From Actinobacteria bacterium UBA6100 (GTDB taxonomy: Bacteria > Actinomycetota > Coriobacteriia > Anaerosomatales > Anaerosomataceae): 64,000 bases of DNA. This document shows positions 57,601-64,000 of the stretch, one piece after another (the first letter of the stretch is position 1; each line of letters opens with the position of its first letter). The notes under the pieces are model-generated. The model saw only the letters and a program-made list of their open reading frames with translations. It ran no database searches and was not told the origin of the DNA. A program made the position numbers and the translations under genes. The stretch is from contig DIWS01000005.1 in NCBI GenBank assembly GCA_002423585.1, positions 109,987-173,986 on the forward strand, written 5' to 3'.

Positions 57601-60483
57601 GAGAACCGCCTACAGATGTCGGGCCTCTGGCAGATCGGCATCTCGGGCGACGACCCCATCCTGCTCGTGACGATCGACCGCCTCGAGGAGGCGCCTCTCG
57701 TGCGCCAGACGCTGCTCGCACACCAGTACTGGCGAAGCAAGGGGTTCGTCTCCGACCTCGTCATCCTGAACACCAAGGCGAGCGCGTACTCCTCCGAGCT
57801 CGACGGCCGGCTCCGGATGCTCATGCGCACCGCCCACGCGCTGCAACTCGCCGATAAGCCGGGCGGCGTGCACCTGCGCACCGCCGACCAGATGGCGCCG
57901 GAGGTCAGGAACCTCCTCGAGAGCGTCGCCCGCGTGCTCATCACCGGCGACGGCGGACCGATCGCCCTGCAGCTCAACCAGCGCGCTCTCTACCCCGAGG
58001 AGCCCGACCCGCTCATCCCCACACGGGAGGCGACGCCGCACCCCGAGCCCGCGTTCACCCGCCCGGAGCTTGCGTTCGACAACGGTTACGGCGGCTTCGA
58101 CCTCGGGCGCGACGAATACGTGATCGTGCTCGAGAAGGGCGTGACGACCCCGGCGCCCTGGGTGAACGTGATCGCCACGCCGCGCTTCGGCACGATGGTC
58201 TCCGAGGCGGGCATCGGCTGCACGTGGGCAGAGAACAGCCACGAGAACCGCATCACCACCTGGAACAACGATCCCGTTTCCGACGGCAGCGGTGAGTGCA
58301 TCTACCTGCGCGACGAGGAGACCGGGGAGTTCTGGAGCCCGACGCCGCTTCCCGTCCCGGGCGATGGCACGCACGTCATCCGTCACGGCCGCGGCTACTC
58401 GCGCTTCGAGCATACCGGCCACGGCATCGTGCACTCGCTCGACTGGTTCGTCGCACAGGACGACCCCGTGCGGATCGCCCGGATCCGGATCGGGAACGTG
58501 AGCGACCGGACCCGGCGCATCTCGGTCACGCAGTTCATCGAGTGGAGCCTTGGCGACTCCCGCAGCAAGGCGCAGCAACGGGTCGTCACCTGGTGGGACG
58601 AGAACGCCTCGATGCTCATGGCGCACAGCTGGTTCAACCTGGACTTCCCGGGCAGACCGGCGTTCCTCGCGTGCAGCCGCCCTGTGGACTCCTACACCGC
58701 GAGCCGCACCGAGTTCATCGGACGCAACAACACGCCCGCGTCGCCCGAGGCCATGCGACGGCGCGAGCTCGGCGGTCAGACCGGTCGCTTCCACGACAAC
58801 TGTGGCGCGCTCGCGCACACGGTCGAGCTGGCGCCGGGAGAGGAGACGGAGATCTCCTTCATGCTCGGGCAGACCGAGACGGTGGAGGCCGCCCACGAAC
58901 TCGTGACACGCCTTCGTTCCGAGGGCGCGGTGCAGGCCGAACTGGACGCGGTGCAGGCCACCTGGCGGGGAGTCCTGGACACCGTGCAGGTGCGCACGCC
59001 TGACGAGCGGCTCGATGCGATGGTCAACGGCGCGGCACTGTATCAGTCGCTCGCCTGCCGCGTGTGGGGTCGGACCGCCACCTATCAGTCATCCGGCGCC
59101 TACGGCTTCAGAGACCAGCTGCAGGACAGCATCGCTCTGCTCGACATCCGCCCCGAACTCACGCGCGAGCAGATCATCGAGGCCTCGCGTCGGCAGTTCC
59201 CCGAGGGCGACGTCCTGCACTGGTGGCAGCCGGTCTCCGGCCGCGGCGTGCGCACCCGCTTCGTGGACGACCGGCACTGGCTCCCCTACGTCACTGCCGA
59301 GTACGTGCGAGCCACCGGCGACGTCGGGGTGCTCGATGTCGAGACACCCTTCCTCGAGGGACCGGAGGTTCCCGAAGGCCGCGAGGACCTCTACCTCCAA
59401 CCGAACCCGTCACTCCAGGTGGCCACGGTCTACGAGCACTGTCTCGCCGCGCTGCGTCACGCACCGCTCGGTGTGCACGGCCTGCCGCTCATGGGCGGCG
59501 GTGACTGGAACGACGGCATGAACCGCGTCGGCATCGGCGGGGCGGGGGAGAGCGTGTGGATGGCCTGGTTCCTGGACGTCACACTCCGCTCCTTCGCCGA
59601 GGTGTGCGACCTGCACAACGAGCACGCCACTGCCGCCGAGTGCCTCGAGCGGGCCGATGCGCTCGTGGCCGCCATCGAGCGCAACGCCTGGGACGGCTCC
59701 TGGTACCGCCGCGCGTTCTTCGACGACGGCACACCCCTAGGGAGCGCGGAGTCCACCGAGTGCCGAATCGACGCGATCGCCCAGGCGTGGTCTGTGCTGT
59801 CCGGACGCGGTGACCGCGATCGCGCGCGGCGCGCGATGGAATCAGTCGAGGAGCAGCTCGTGCGCTGGGACGACGGGCTCATCAAGCTCCTCACGCCGCC
59901 GTTCGATCGGATGGAGCACGACCCCGGCTACATCAAGGGCTACGTGCCCGGCGTCCGCGAGAACGGCGGGCAGTACACCCACGCAGCGCTGTGGGTCGCA
60001 CTCGCCTACGCGCGGCTCGGCGACGGCGACGAGGCGGTCTCGCTGCTCGACCTCATCAACCCGCTCGGACACACGCGCGACGCCGAGGAGGTCAACCGCT
60101 ACAAGGTCGAGCCGTACGTGCTGGCCGCGGACGTATACGCACGAGATCCGCACACCGGCCGGGGTGGCTGGACATGGTACACGGGCTCCGCGGCGTGGTT
60201 CTTCCAGGTGGCGTTCCGCGGCGTCCTCGGTTTGCGCACCGTGGCCGAAAACGGCATCCGCTTCCTGGCCGTCGACCCCTGCATCCCGAAGGACTGGGAC
60301 TGCTACGAGGTCACGTACCGCTTCGGCTCATCGGCCTACGCGATCACCGTGGAGAACCCGCGCGGTGTGAACCGCGGCGTCGCGCACCTCACCATCGACG
60401 GGGCGCGCATCGAAGGCACGCGCATCCCCCTCATCGACGACGGCGCGACTCACACCGTGACCGTGGCGATGCTCGGCGGGTAG
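51667..60483 (+). CDS. ndvB: Cyclic beta-1,2-glucan synthase-like protein (GT84 + GH94)
   Basis: 2938 residues, the usual size for NdvB/Cgs. Order: an N-terminal region of about 420 residues; helices at about 428-485; a GT84 glycosyltransferase with DxD (LDTDTVLPRDG, about 645), VQPRVS and LHRWVRGDWQ (about 792); helices at about 836-880 and 970-1010; a middle helical region; two carbohydrate-binding beta domains (about 1650-1950 and 2140-2440); a GH94 phosphorylase domain with GGDWNDGMNRVG (about 2611; catalytic Asp) and ENGGQYTHAALW. It would initiate, extend and cyclise beta-1,2-glucan at the membrane. ATG 51667 has no clear ribosome site; GTG 51724 is an alternative. No export ABC gene (ndvA) adjoins. 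Confidence 0.92.
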   Translation: MWTPQHGSRAPARSAEDRGVDLIVGPNDITLPNGDEPLRGELLGTDRLVAASRALAEQQSWTTARTRARTPLNRLVDTAEAELESIYRILAADVRDDTPISPAAEWLLDNYYLIEEQVALVRDDLPSDYGAELPRLDQGPLAGFPRVFEAIVSLVAHTDSRIDRECLELFILAYEDVTPLAIGEVWAVPIMLRIALIENLRRLARRVLEAHQAVVSGNRFADSLIIAADEGADAVAARIADLDRAHADTPGPFLVRLSQRLAGQEVALAPLADWLQETLAAHGDDLARLTMAAHQQQAADQVSVANAITSIRFLDGFEWREFFEDTSLVEHILREDPSGVYGRMDFLSRDRYRHAIEGLARRCPHSETEVAEAVVSHCLEALRVDAADGLRSHVGYYLVSVGRYLFEESIGYRPHARERLYRGPLAARGAIFWGLLAGLTALLAGGCAAFTYAVTANAWITAALAVLSVIPVSEVALIVVNRVAAALWPARTLPKIDHRQPVARAHRTMAVYTALLTSPQAAQHVVDNMEVGYLANTDHNIRFAVLADLKGSPEQHTATDEAVIEAARRGIAILNDRYGVPGERPFSLFVRGRTWSEHDETWMGWERKRGALTEFCSLLRGATDTSFEVVDGEVAEFPGVTFVITLDTDTVLPRDGARKLISTIAHPLNRAQLDPVTHTVRRGYGLVQPRVSMSLEGADDSLFAWLYSGVTGVDPYAGAVSDTYQDVFGEGSFTGKGIFEVDIFNAALGDRFPENTLLSHDLIEGSYLRTALASDVEVLDDQPSSYISHCARLHRWVRGDWQTLPWLFGRIPAPEGREKSPLTMLHRWKIADNLRRSVYPLLMMVFSLAGFALLPGAHWSWLAIVVALLGFPLFFGLADSLLFRRPPSDTRSDHTTFISDLKRDVLRNALNAAILPHQAYLMTDAIFRALWRMVVSHRNLLEWETAAESERRLGTSAPAAFIRRMGPASAITLLAALPIAASPAGPIALLTASPLLMLWLVSPLAAWQASRPAAEPESEVTDDDVAVMRRLARLTWRFFETFVTAEDHYLAPDNFQEDPKGEVAHRTSPTNMGLQLLSYVTAYDLGYLTVQGLTDRVSRTLTTLTGMERFRGHFYNWYDTLTLQPLRPTYVSTVDSGNLAGHLVALRIALLEVSERPLLSEATFGGIADTVRLALEDLQVVRASVSADGALTEIRTSLEEVVRRISLDTPPENLGEWLAALEGLSALTTGLDTRMRTLTRDAVDDALDRAVDSVAAAAASVRAPLDLLARCAPWAREVLAAAGSHAGTPDPALIPLLSHVPSLVGLAEGLDPALDALDSMAAVDGADSAWASRVAAGIRAGRGPAIATLAELRLSADIAREIWAHTDFAMLFDDSRLLFSIGFNAAEGRLDDSYYDMLASECRLASFLAIAKGETPQEHWFRLGRSITRTEGGTALVSWSASMFEYLMPILVMKSWPGTLLERTYGSVVRRQIQYGKQRGVPWGVSESAFNAKDAELTYQYQAFGVPGLGLKRGLSADVVIAPYATVLALMVAPRAALENMRALVKQGAEGRYGFYEAIDYTPGRVPAGKERAIVRAYMAHHQGMSFLSLGNMLTGFRMQDRFHADPIVGSAELLLQERVPRRFQLAQPRVEEVEFVRSVRETPPPVTRAYPLADTRVPATHFLSNGDYSVMVTNSGGGYSRWKDRTVTRYREDITRDCWGTFFYIKNVETAAVWSATFQPTLAEPDDYHVTFSADKADYRRLDGDVETHTEVIVSPEDDLEVRRLTITNHGHEQLLLEVTSYLEVTLAPRGADHAHKAYSNLFVETEAVEELRALLFTRRPRSDEEQRFWGFHALACETRGLCAWTYETDRAAFLGRLRTPANAQAIADDGRLTGTVGAVLDPICAIRQPVVIPPGETARLAYITGAADSRERAVTLAEKYQDITNAQRAADLAWSTSQIELRDLGITPEESVTFLRLASRMLLTDPFSRLKRMTEAENRLQMSGLWQIGISGDDPILLVTIDRLEEAPLVRQTLLAHQYWRSKGFVSDLVILNTKASAYSSELDGRLRMLMRTAHALQLADKPGGVHLRTADQMAPEVRNLLESVARVLITGDGGPIALQLNQRALYPEEPDPLIPTREATPHPEPAFTRPELAFDNGYGGFDLGRDEYVIVLEKGVTTPAPWVNVIATPRFGTMVSEAGIGCTWAENSHENRITTWNNDPVSDGSGECIYLRDEETGEFWSPTPLPVPGDGTHVIRHGRGYSRFEHTGHGIVHSLDWFVAQDDPVRIARIRIGNVSDRTRRISVTQFIEWSLGDSRSKAQQRVVTWWDENASMLMAHSWFNLDFPGRPAFLACSRPVDSYTASRTEFIGRNNTPASPEAMRRRELGGQTGRFHDNCGALAHTVELAPGEETEISFMLGQTETVEAAHELVTRLRSEGAVQAELDAVQATWRGVLDTVQVRTPDERLDAMVNGAALYQSLACRVWGRTATYQSSGAYGFRDQLQDSIALLDIRPELTREQIIEASRRQFPEGDVLHWWQPVSGRGVRTRFVDDRHWLPYVTAEYVRATGDVGVLDVETPFLEGPEVPEGREDLYLQPNPSLQVATVYEHCLAALRHAPLGVHGLPLMGGGDWNDGMNRVGIGGAGESVWMAWFLDVTLRSFAEVCDLHNEHATAAECLERADALVAAIERNAWDGSWYRRAFFDDGTPLGSAESTECRIDAIAQAWSVLSGRGDRDRARRAMESVEEQLVRWDDGLIKLLTPPFDRMEHDPGYIKGYVPGVRENGGQYTHAALWVALAYARLGDGDEAVSLLDLINPLGHTRDAEEVNRYKVEPYVLAADVYARDPHTGRGGWTWYTGSAAWFFQVAFRGVLGLRTVAENGIRFLAVDPCIPKDWDCYEVTYRFGSSAYAITVENPRGVNRGVAHLTIDGARIEGTRIPLIDDGATHTVTVAMLGG

Positions 60484-60489
60484 GGGAAG

Positions 60490-61299
60490 CTACTTGCTCG
60501 AACGCATCCAGCGCCCGTGCATGAAGCGGATGAACGCCATGCCGAGGAGCGCTCTCGCGCGCATCAGCCCGCGGGCGTACGCGCCCACCGGATACCGGAG
60601 CCGACTCGACGGATCCATGATGGCGCTCCACACCTCGTCGGCCGCATCTTCGGGACTGGTCTGTCTCCTGACGTTCGCGAGGAAGGCGTTCATGGCCGCA
60701 AGGTAGGGCGCGTACGGACCCGTCGGATCTGCGTGCGCCGCGATCGCCTCGTCGGTGGCAGCTTCGACGCACCCCGGCTCGATGATCTTCACACGGATGC
60801 CGAACGGCTTGAGTTCGTGCCACAGCCCCTCGCTGAACGCCTCGAGCGCGTGGCGTGTGGCGTTGGAGGCGGCGAAGAACGGGAGTACGAGCCTTCCACC
60901 CACAGAGCTCATGTTCACGATCGTCCCGCTGCCGCGTTCACGCATGGAGGGCAGCAAGCCGGCGATGAGTTCGACCGCGGAGAGGGTGTTCACCTGAAAG
61001 AGCTCGCGGATGTCCTCCGCTGAGATCTCCTCCAGCGGGGCATAGAGCGCGCCACCGATGTTGTTGACGAGTACGTCCGGCGTGCCCTGCTCGGCAAGGT
61101 AACGCTGGGTGAACGCACTCACCGCATGCGGGAACCTCGGCTCGAGACGGTATACGACGATCGCAGCCGGCAGCCCGTTCTCCTCGGCGGTGGTGTTGTC
61201 GCGGATGGTCCCGCACACATGCCAGCCAGCCGCGTGCGCACGCAGTGCGAGCGCGTGACCGAGTCCGGACGAGATGCCGGTGATGAGGATCGATGGCAC
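60490..61299 (-). CDS. SDR-family protein with substituted catalytic residues
   Basis: 269 residues from GTG 61299 (AAGGG 8 nt upstream). The Rossmann motif TGISSGLG, VNNIGGALY and IVNMSSVGGR (catalytic Ser) identify a classical SDR. Where YxxxK is expected the sequence reads SNATR (in FFAASNATRHALEAFSEGLW), so the catalytic Tyr is Ser and Lys is Arg. NAD(P) binding is likely retained but redox catalysis is doubtful. It converges on the glucan synthase gene, 6 nt apart. Confidence 0.82.
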   Translation of the reverse strand: MPSILITGISSGLGHALALRAHAAGWHVCGTIRDNTTAEENGLPAAIVVYRLEPRFPHAVSAFTQRYLAEQGTPDVLVNNIGGALYAPLEEISAEDIRELFQVNTLSAVELIAGLLPSMRERGSGTIVNMSSVGGRLVLPFFAASNATRHALEAFSEGLWHELKPFGIRVKIIEPGCVEAATDEAIAAHADPTGPYAPYLAAMNAFLANVRRQTSPEDAADEVWSAIMDPSSRLRYPVGAYARGLMRARALLGMAFIRFMHGRWMRSSK

Positions 61300-61451
61300 G
61301 CCTCGCGCCCTTCTGTGGGGAGCTGCATACCTTGAGTATCCCCCATCCGCATCCGCAAACCATGCGAGGCCGGGCCCTTTGACGACCCGCGTGCACGGAG
61401 CGCACAATCGGTGCGACATCAGCCGCCCATCAGCACGCGAGGAGATGCCTC

Positions 61452-62183
61452 ATGGACGACTACCCGAACCAGAGCCAACCGCCCGCCACACCGCCACCAC
61501 CAACATATCCGCCGCAGACGCCGGCCCCGACCTACCAACCGCAGGTCGCCGCACCGCCGCAGACGTATACGCCGCAGCCAGGCGCGCCGGCCCCCGCCGC
61601 GCCGAAGAAGAAGAAAACGTGGTTGTGGATCGTCCTCGGCCTGCTCGCTTTGGGGATCCTGGGCTGCGGCATCCTCGCCGTGTTGGGCATTACGCTCTTC
61701 AATGCCGCCGCCGGCCCCGCCGACTCGGTAGCCGCGCTCAACCAGGCGGCCCTCGACGGTGACACAGCGGCTTATCAGATGTACTTCGACGCAGAGTCGG
61801 TATCGGCGGCGGCCTACTCAGCCTTCATCGACTACGTGAAGTCCACCGAGGACTATGCCGCGCTCGTCGAAGAGGTGGGCGAAGAAGAGGCTGACCGCAT
61901 GCTCGCTGACGAGATCCTCCCCGAGGACGACTTCATCGCCGAGCTTTCCGCCGAGTTCAGCATCGGCTCGCTCGAAGAGGGTCAGGTGCCGTTCCCGGAC
62001 CACACCGTCACCTCGACGTCGGTCGACAACAACACCGCCGAGGTCACCATCGTCACTGTCGAGGAGGGTGAAGAGGTCACCTATGTGCTCGGCATGATCA
62101 AAGAGACCGTAGGTGACGAGGACGTGTGGCGCATCAAGGAGATCAAGAACATCGCGGACATGCTGGAAGACGACCTGGAGTAG
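61452..62183 (+). CDS. Proline-rich single-pass membrane protein
   Basis: 243 residues. Residues 1-50 are Pro/Gln/Thr-rich (repeats of PPQTY/PPTY type) and end in KKKK. One helix follows (WIVLGLLALGILGCGILAVL). The exposed C-terminal 160 residues are acidic and resemble DUF4878-type domains: AALNQAALDGDTAAYQMYFD, then a beta region EVTIVTVEEGEEVTYVLGMI and WRIKEIKNI. AGGAG lies 7 nt before the ATG. Function is unknown. A terminator hairpin follows. Confidence 0.72.
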   Translation: MDDYPNQSQPPATPPPPTYPPQTPAPTYQPQVAAPPQTYTPQPGAPAPAAPKKKKTWLWIVLGLLALGILGCGILAVLGITLFNAAAGPADSVAALNQAALDGDTAAYQMYFDAESVSAAAYSAFIDYVKSTEDYAALVEEVGEEEADRMLADEILPEDDFIAELSAEFSIGSLEEGQVPFPDHTVTSTSVDNNTAEVTIVTVEEGEEVTYVLGMIKETVGDEDVWRIKEIKNIADMLEDDLE

Positions 62184-62214
62184 GCGCTCGCCCGTAGCGC
62201 ACGCCGGGTGTCGG

Positions 62215-62244
62215 AAGGGCGGTCGCCTCAAAGCGGCCGCCCTT
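62215..62244 (+). terminator. Stem-loop terminator after the proline-rich membrane protein gene
   Basis: A 12-bp stem (AAGGGCGGTCGC with GCGGCCGCCCTT, one U-G pair) closes the 6-nt loop CTCAAA, 31 nt after the stop. The U-G pair is at the same stem position as in the hairpin at 5616. Confidence 0.75.
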
Positions 62245-62334
62245 CTGCATCCACGGGGAACGGTGATTGACGCTGCTGCCGGGTCGACCTAGCATCGATG
62301 TCGAACGTCTGTGCCGCTGACCCGAGGGGAATCG

Positions 62335-62997
62335 ATGGCCGAGTTCAAGTTCTCCGACAACTACACCGACCTCAGCGAAGAATCCGGCGCGCGCGCGGGT
62401 TTCCAGTTCGAGTTCAACTGCGAGCGCTGCGGTGATGCGTGGCGCTCGGAGTTCATCCCCTTCAAGGCCGGTCAGGCCGCCGAGTGGGTCGGCAAAGCAG
62501 CCGGGTTGTTCGGCGGTGTCCTCGGTGGGGTCAGCGACGTCGCCGACGGGGTGTCCGACAAAGCCTACGGGCTCGAGCACGACAAGGCGTTCCAGGAGGC
62601 CATCGCCCAGGCCCAGGTCCACTTCCACCGCTGCCCCAAGTGCACCAACTACTTCTGCGACAGCTGCTGGAACGAGGAGGTCGGGTTGTGCCTCGGCGAC
62701 GCCCCCTCGGCGGAAGTGGAGATCGAGAGCGCGTTCGCATCGGGCAAAGCGCAGGCCGCCGGCGAGAAGGCCGCGCTGCACGGCATCCACGAGGGCAAGC
62801 ACATGGACGTCAAGGAGCGCGCGCAGCTCGTCTGCCCGGCATGCGGCGCCGAGACCAAGGGCGCCAAGTTCTGTCCCGAATGCGGCCAGAAGCTCGCACA
62901 GAAGACGTTCTGCACCGAGTGCGGTGCGGCCGTCCCCGAGAGCGCCAAGTTCTGCCCGGAGTGCGGCACGCCGAAAGCGCAGCCCGCGTCCGAGTGA
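62335..62997 (+). CDS. Zinc-ribbon protein
   Basis: 220 residues from ATG 62335 (GAGGGG upstream). Three cysteine modules are visible: CERC and CPKCxxYFCxxC in the N-terminal half, then paired zinc ribbons CPACG...CPECG and CTECG...CPECG in the last 60 residues. The N-terminal part (residues 1-130) also has a Gly/Ala-rich hydrophobic stretch (FGGVLGGVSDVADGVSD). No enzymatic signature; a structural or nucleic-acid- or protein-binding role is possible. Its stop overlaps the LysE gene by 4 nt. Confidence 0.78.
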   Translation: MAEFKFSDNYTDLSEESGARAGFQFEFNCERCGDAWRSEFIPFKAGQAAEWVGKAAGLFGGVLGGVSDVADGVSDKAYGLEHDKAFQEAIAQAQVHFHRCPKCTNYFCDSCWNEEVGLCLGDAPSAEVEIESAFASGKAQAAGEKAALHGIHEGKHMDVKERAQLVCPACGAETKGAKFCPECGQKLAQKTFCTECGAAVPESAKFCPECGTPKAQPASE

Positions 62998-63653
62998 TAG
63001 ACGGCCGACTCATCGCGTTCGCCGGGCTGGCGCTCGTCCTGGTGCTGACACCCGGTGCGAACATCATGCTGGTGATCCGCTCATCGTTGGGCGGCGGCCC
63101 ACGCGCCGGCATCGCCGCTGCGCTGGGTATCGCGCTCGGCCACTTCGTCCACGCGAGCGCATCGGCTCTCGGGCTCTCCTTGCTGCTGCGCACCTCGGAC
63201 GCGGCATTCACGGTCATGAAGATCCTCGGCGCAGCCTACCTCGCCTATCTCGGCGTGCGCTCGCTCCTCGCTGCACGCCACGGACGCGCGCGGACGTTCG
63301 ATGCGGTCGAGGGCGAGGAGGCCGAGGTCAGGAGCGAGGCGCCGACGCCCCGGCGGTCGCGCAGGTTCCTCCTCGACGGGTTCCTGTGCAACGTGCTCAA
63401 CCCGAAGGTGGCCCTGTTCTACCTCGCGCTGCTGCCGCAGTTCGTGGATCCGGGCGAGCCGGTGCTGGCGAAGTCGCTGCTGCTCGCGGGTGTCCACGCG
63501 TGCATCAGCGTCTCATGGCAGTCGGTGCTGAGTCTCTCCCTCGGCAGGATGCGGCCCTGGCTGGCACGGCCCGTCGTGTACCGGTCGCTCGAAGCACTCA
63601 CGGGGTGCCTGCTCGTGGGCTTCGGTATCAGGCTGGCGCTGGCCACCCGGTAG
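62994..63653 (+). CDS. LysE-family translocator
   Basis: 219 residues from GTG 62994 (GTGA overlap). Typical LysE/RhtB motifs: LALVLVLTPGANIMLVIRSS, GGPRAGIAAALGIALGHFVH, FTVMKILGAAYLAYLGVRSL and FLCNVLNPKVALFYLALLPQF. Six hydrophobic segments with a charged cytoplasmic loop at about 95-125. It exports amino acids or small solutes; the substrate is unknown. Confidence 0.92.
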   Translation: MIDGRLIAFAGLALVLVLTPGANIMLVIRSSLGGGPRAGIAAALGIALGHFVHASASALGLSLLLRTSDAAFTVMKILGAAYLAYLGVRSLLAARHGRARTFDAVEGEEAEVRSEAPTPRRSRRFLLDGFLCNVLNPKVALFYLALLPQFVDPGEPVLAKSLLLAGVHACISVSWQSVLSLSLGRMRPWLARPVVYRSLEALTGCLLVGFGIRLALATR

Positions 63654-63678
63654 TCACGACATCGTCGGGCGAAGAACC

Positions 63679-63783
63679 CTACTCGCCCATCGCGCTCTTC
63701 GGAAGAAGCGAGAGGACTTCGCCGTTCTCGTTCGTCATGTCCACGAGATAGACGCTGCGACAGTCCTCCAGTTTCGGCGACAT
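63679..63783 (-). CDS. Small ORF, 34 residues
   Basis: MSPKLEDCRSVYLVDMTNEN then GEVLSLLPKSAMGE. The composition looks protein-like but no family is recognised. ATG 63783 lies 3 nt after the in-frame TAG of the next small ORF upstream; a continuous frame interrupted by one UAG is also possible. No good ribosome site. Confidence 0.3.
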   Translation of the reverse strand: MSPKLEDCRSVYLVDMTNENGEVLSLLPKSAMGE

Positions 63784-63786
63784 GCC

Positions 63787-63951
63787 CTATTCGAGGAATC
63801 TCATCTTCGCGATCATCTGATGGCTCTCGCTGTCACTGGTGGTGAGTTTCTCGGCATCGCCCTCATCGGGATCGTGGCCCTCGATCCCGGCTTCGCTCTT
63901 GCCGCCGACTGTCGGGCGAACGAAGAGTGGACGGGGAGTATCCCCGTCCAC
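63787..63951 (-). CDS. Small ORF, about 54 residues
   Basis: From GTG 63951 the frame reads VDGDTPRPLFVRPTVGGKSE, then AGIEGHDPDEGDAEKL and ends RFLE before TAG (63789-63787). It is in the same frame as the 34-residue ORF that follows. No ribosome site; it begins 12 nt after the tRNA, so it may also be transcribed from the tRNA promoter or be non-coding. Confidence 0.28.
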   Translation of the reverse strand: MDGDTPRPLFVRPTVGGKSEAGIEGHDPDEGDAEKLTTSDSESHQMIAKMRFLE

Positions 63952-63962
63952 GTCGCGGTCTA

Positions 63963-64000
63963 TGGTGGGCCCAGGAGGACTTGAACCTCCGACCTCACGG
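63963..64000 (-). tRNA. 3' part of a tRNA cut by the window end
   Basis: Minus strand: encoded CCA, discriminator A, acceptor 3' strand TGGGCCC, T arm GGAGG-TTCAAGT-CCTCC, and variable loop after CCGTG. The anticodon lies outside. Acceptor strand, AGGTC variable loop and T loop resemble tRNA-Ile, which is a guess. Confidence 0.85.

Noticed and set aside
61488..61610. Tandem repeat or CRISPR-like pattern in CCGCAGAC/CCGCCAC runs
   Set aside because: These are codons of a proline-rich protein segment in a good reading frame; there are no spacers.

Overview
The window is gene-dense, high-GC DNA (by eye about two thirds G+C) in which many neighbouring genes overlap by 1 or 4 nt (ATGA, GTGA, TGATG). 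It looks like a chromosomal segment of a deep-branching actinobacterium, most likely of the Coriobacteriia. This is inferred from the UPF0182 protein, an Nramp-type transporter with the magnesium-transporter (NRMT) metal site, a transcriptional T-box, a likely selenocysteine UGA codon, and a Mrp cluster with Mbh-like gene order. I saw no phage, IS or CRISPR.

Layout. 1-2642: end of an MgtE-like CBS protein, an NRMT-type transporter, and 5-formyl-THF cyclo-ligase. 2626-13647, minus strand: polysaccharide deacetylase, YbaK, GNAT, PRC-barrel, YtxH, ddl, a T-box-controlled aminotransferase, small membrane proteins, an RlpA-like DPBB protein and UPF0182. 13709-17397 and 23161-26456: two similar bicistrons, each a HEAT-type protein followed by an HD-GYP protein; all four proteins share one N-terminal domain. 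Between them lie Maf, a methyltransferase, an amidohydrolase, PspC, a LiaF-like protein and a CorC/HlyC protein. 26491-28670: winged-helix protein, universal stress protein, hemolysin III. 28972-39391: a degenerate GGDEF protein translationally coupled to a Mrp/Mbh-type antiporter module (E, F, G, MbhD-like, B, C, D and three more antiporter-like subunits). 39436-48228: ferredoxin-type protein, a histidine kinase lacking its phospho-acceptor His, a DMT exporter, a three-gene ABC-2 exporter and tRNA-Ala(UGC). 48443-50403: amtB-glnK. 50859-51560: rhodanese-thioredoxin protein with an in-frame UGA. 51667-60483: a giant cyclic beta-1,2-glucan synthase-like protein. 60490-64000: SDR, a proline-rich membrane protein, a zinc-ribbon protein, a LysE exporter, small ORFs and a tRNA cut by the window end.

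How the genes work together. Themes are the cell envelope (ddl, deacetylase, RlpA, LiaF/PspC, glucan synthase), cation handling (NRMT/MgtE-like, CorC-like, Mrp module), nucleotide-second-messenger-type signalling (two HD-GYP, one degenerate GGDEF) and nitrogen (AmtB/PII). The most notable items are the candidate selenoprotein with a SECIS-like hairpin, the duplicated HEAT/HD-GYP module, and a terminator hairpin family that recurs in the same orientation after three unrelated genes.
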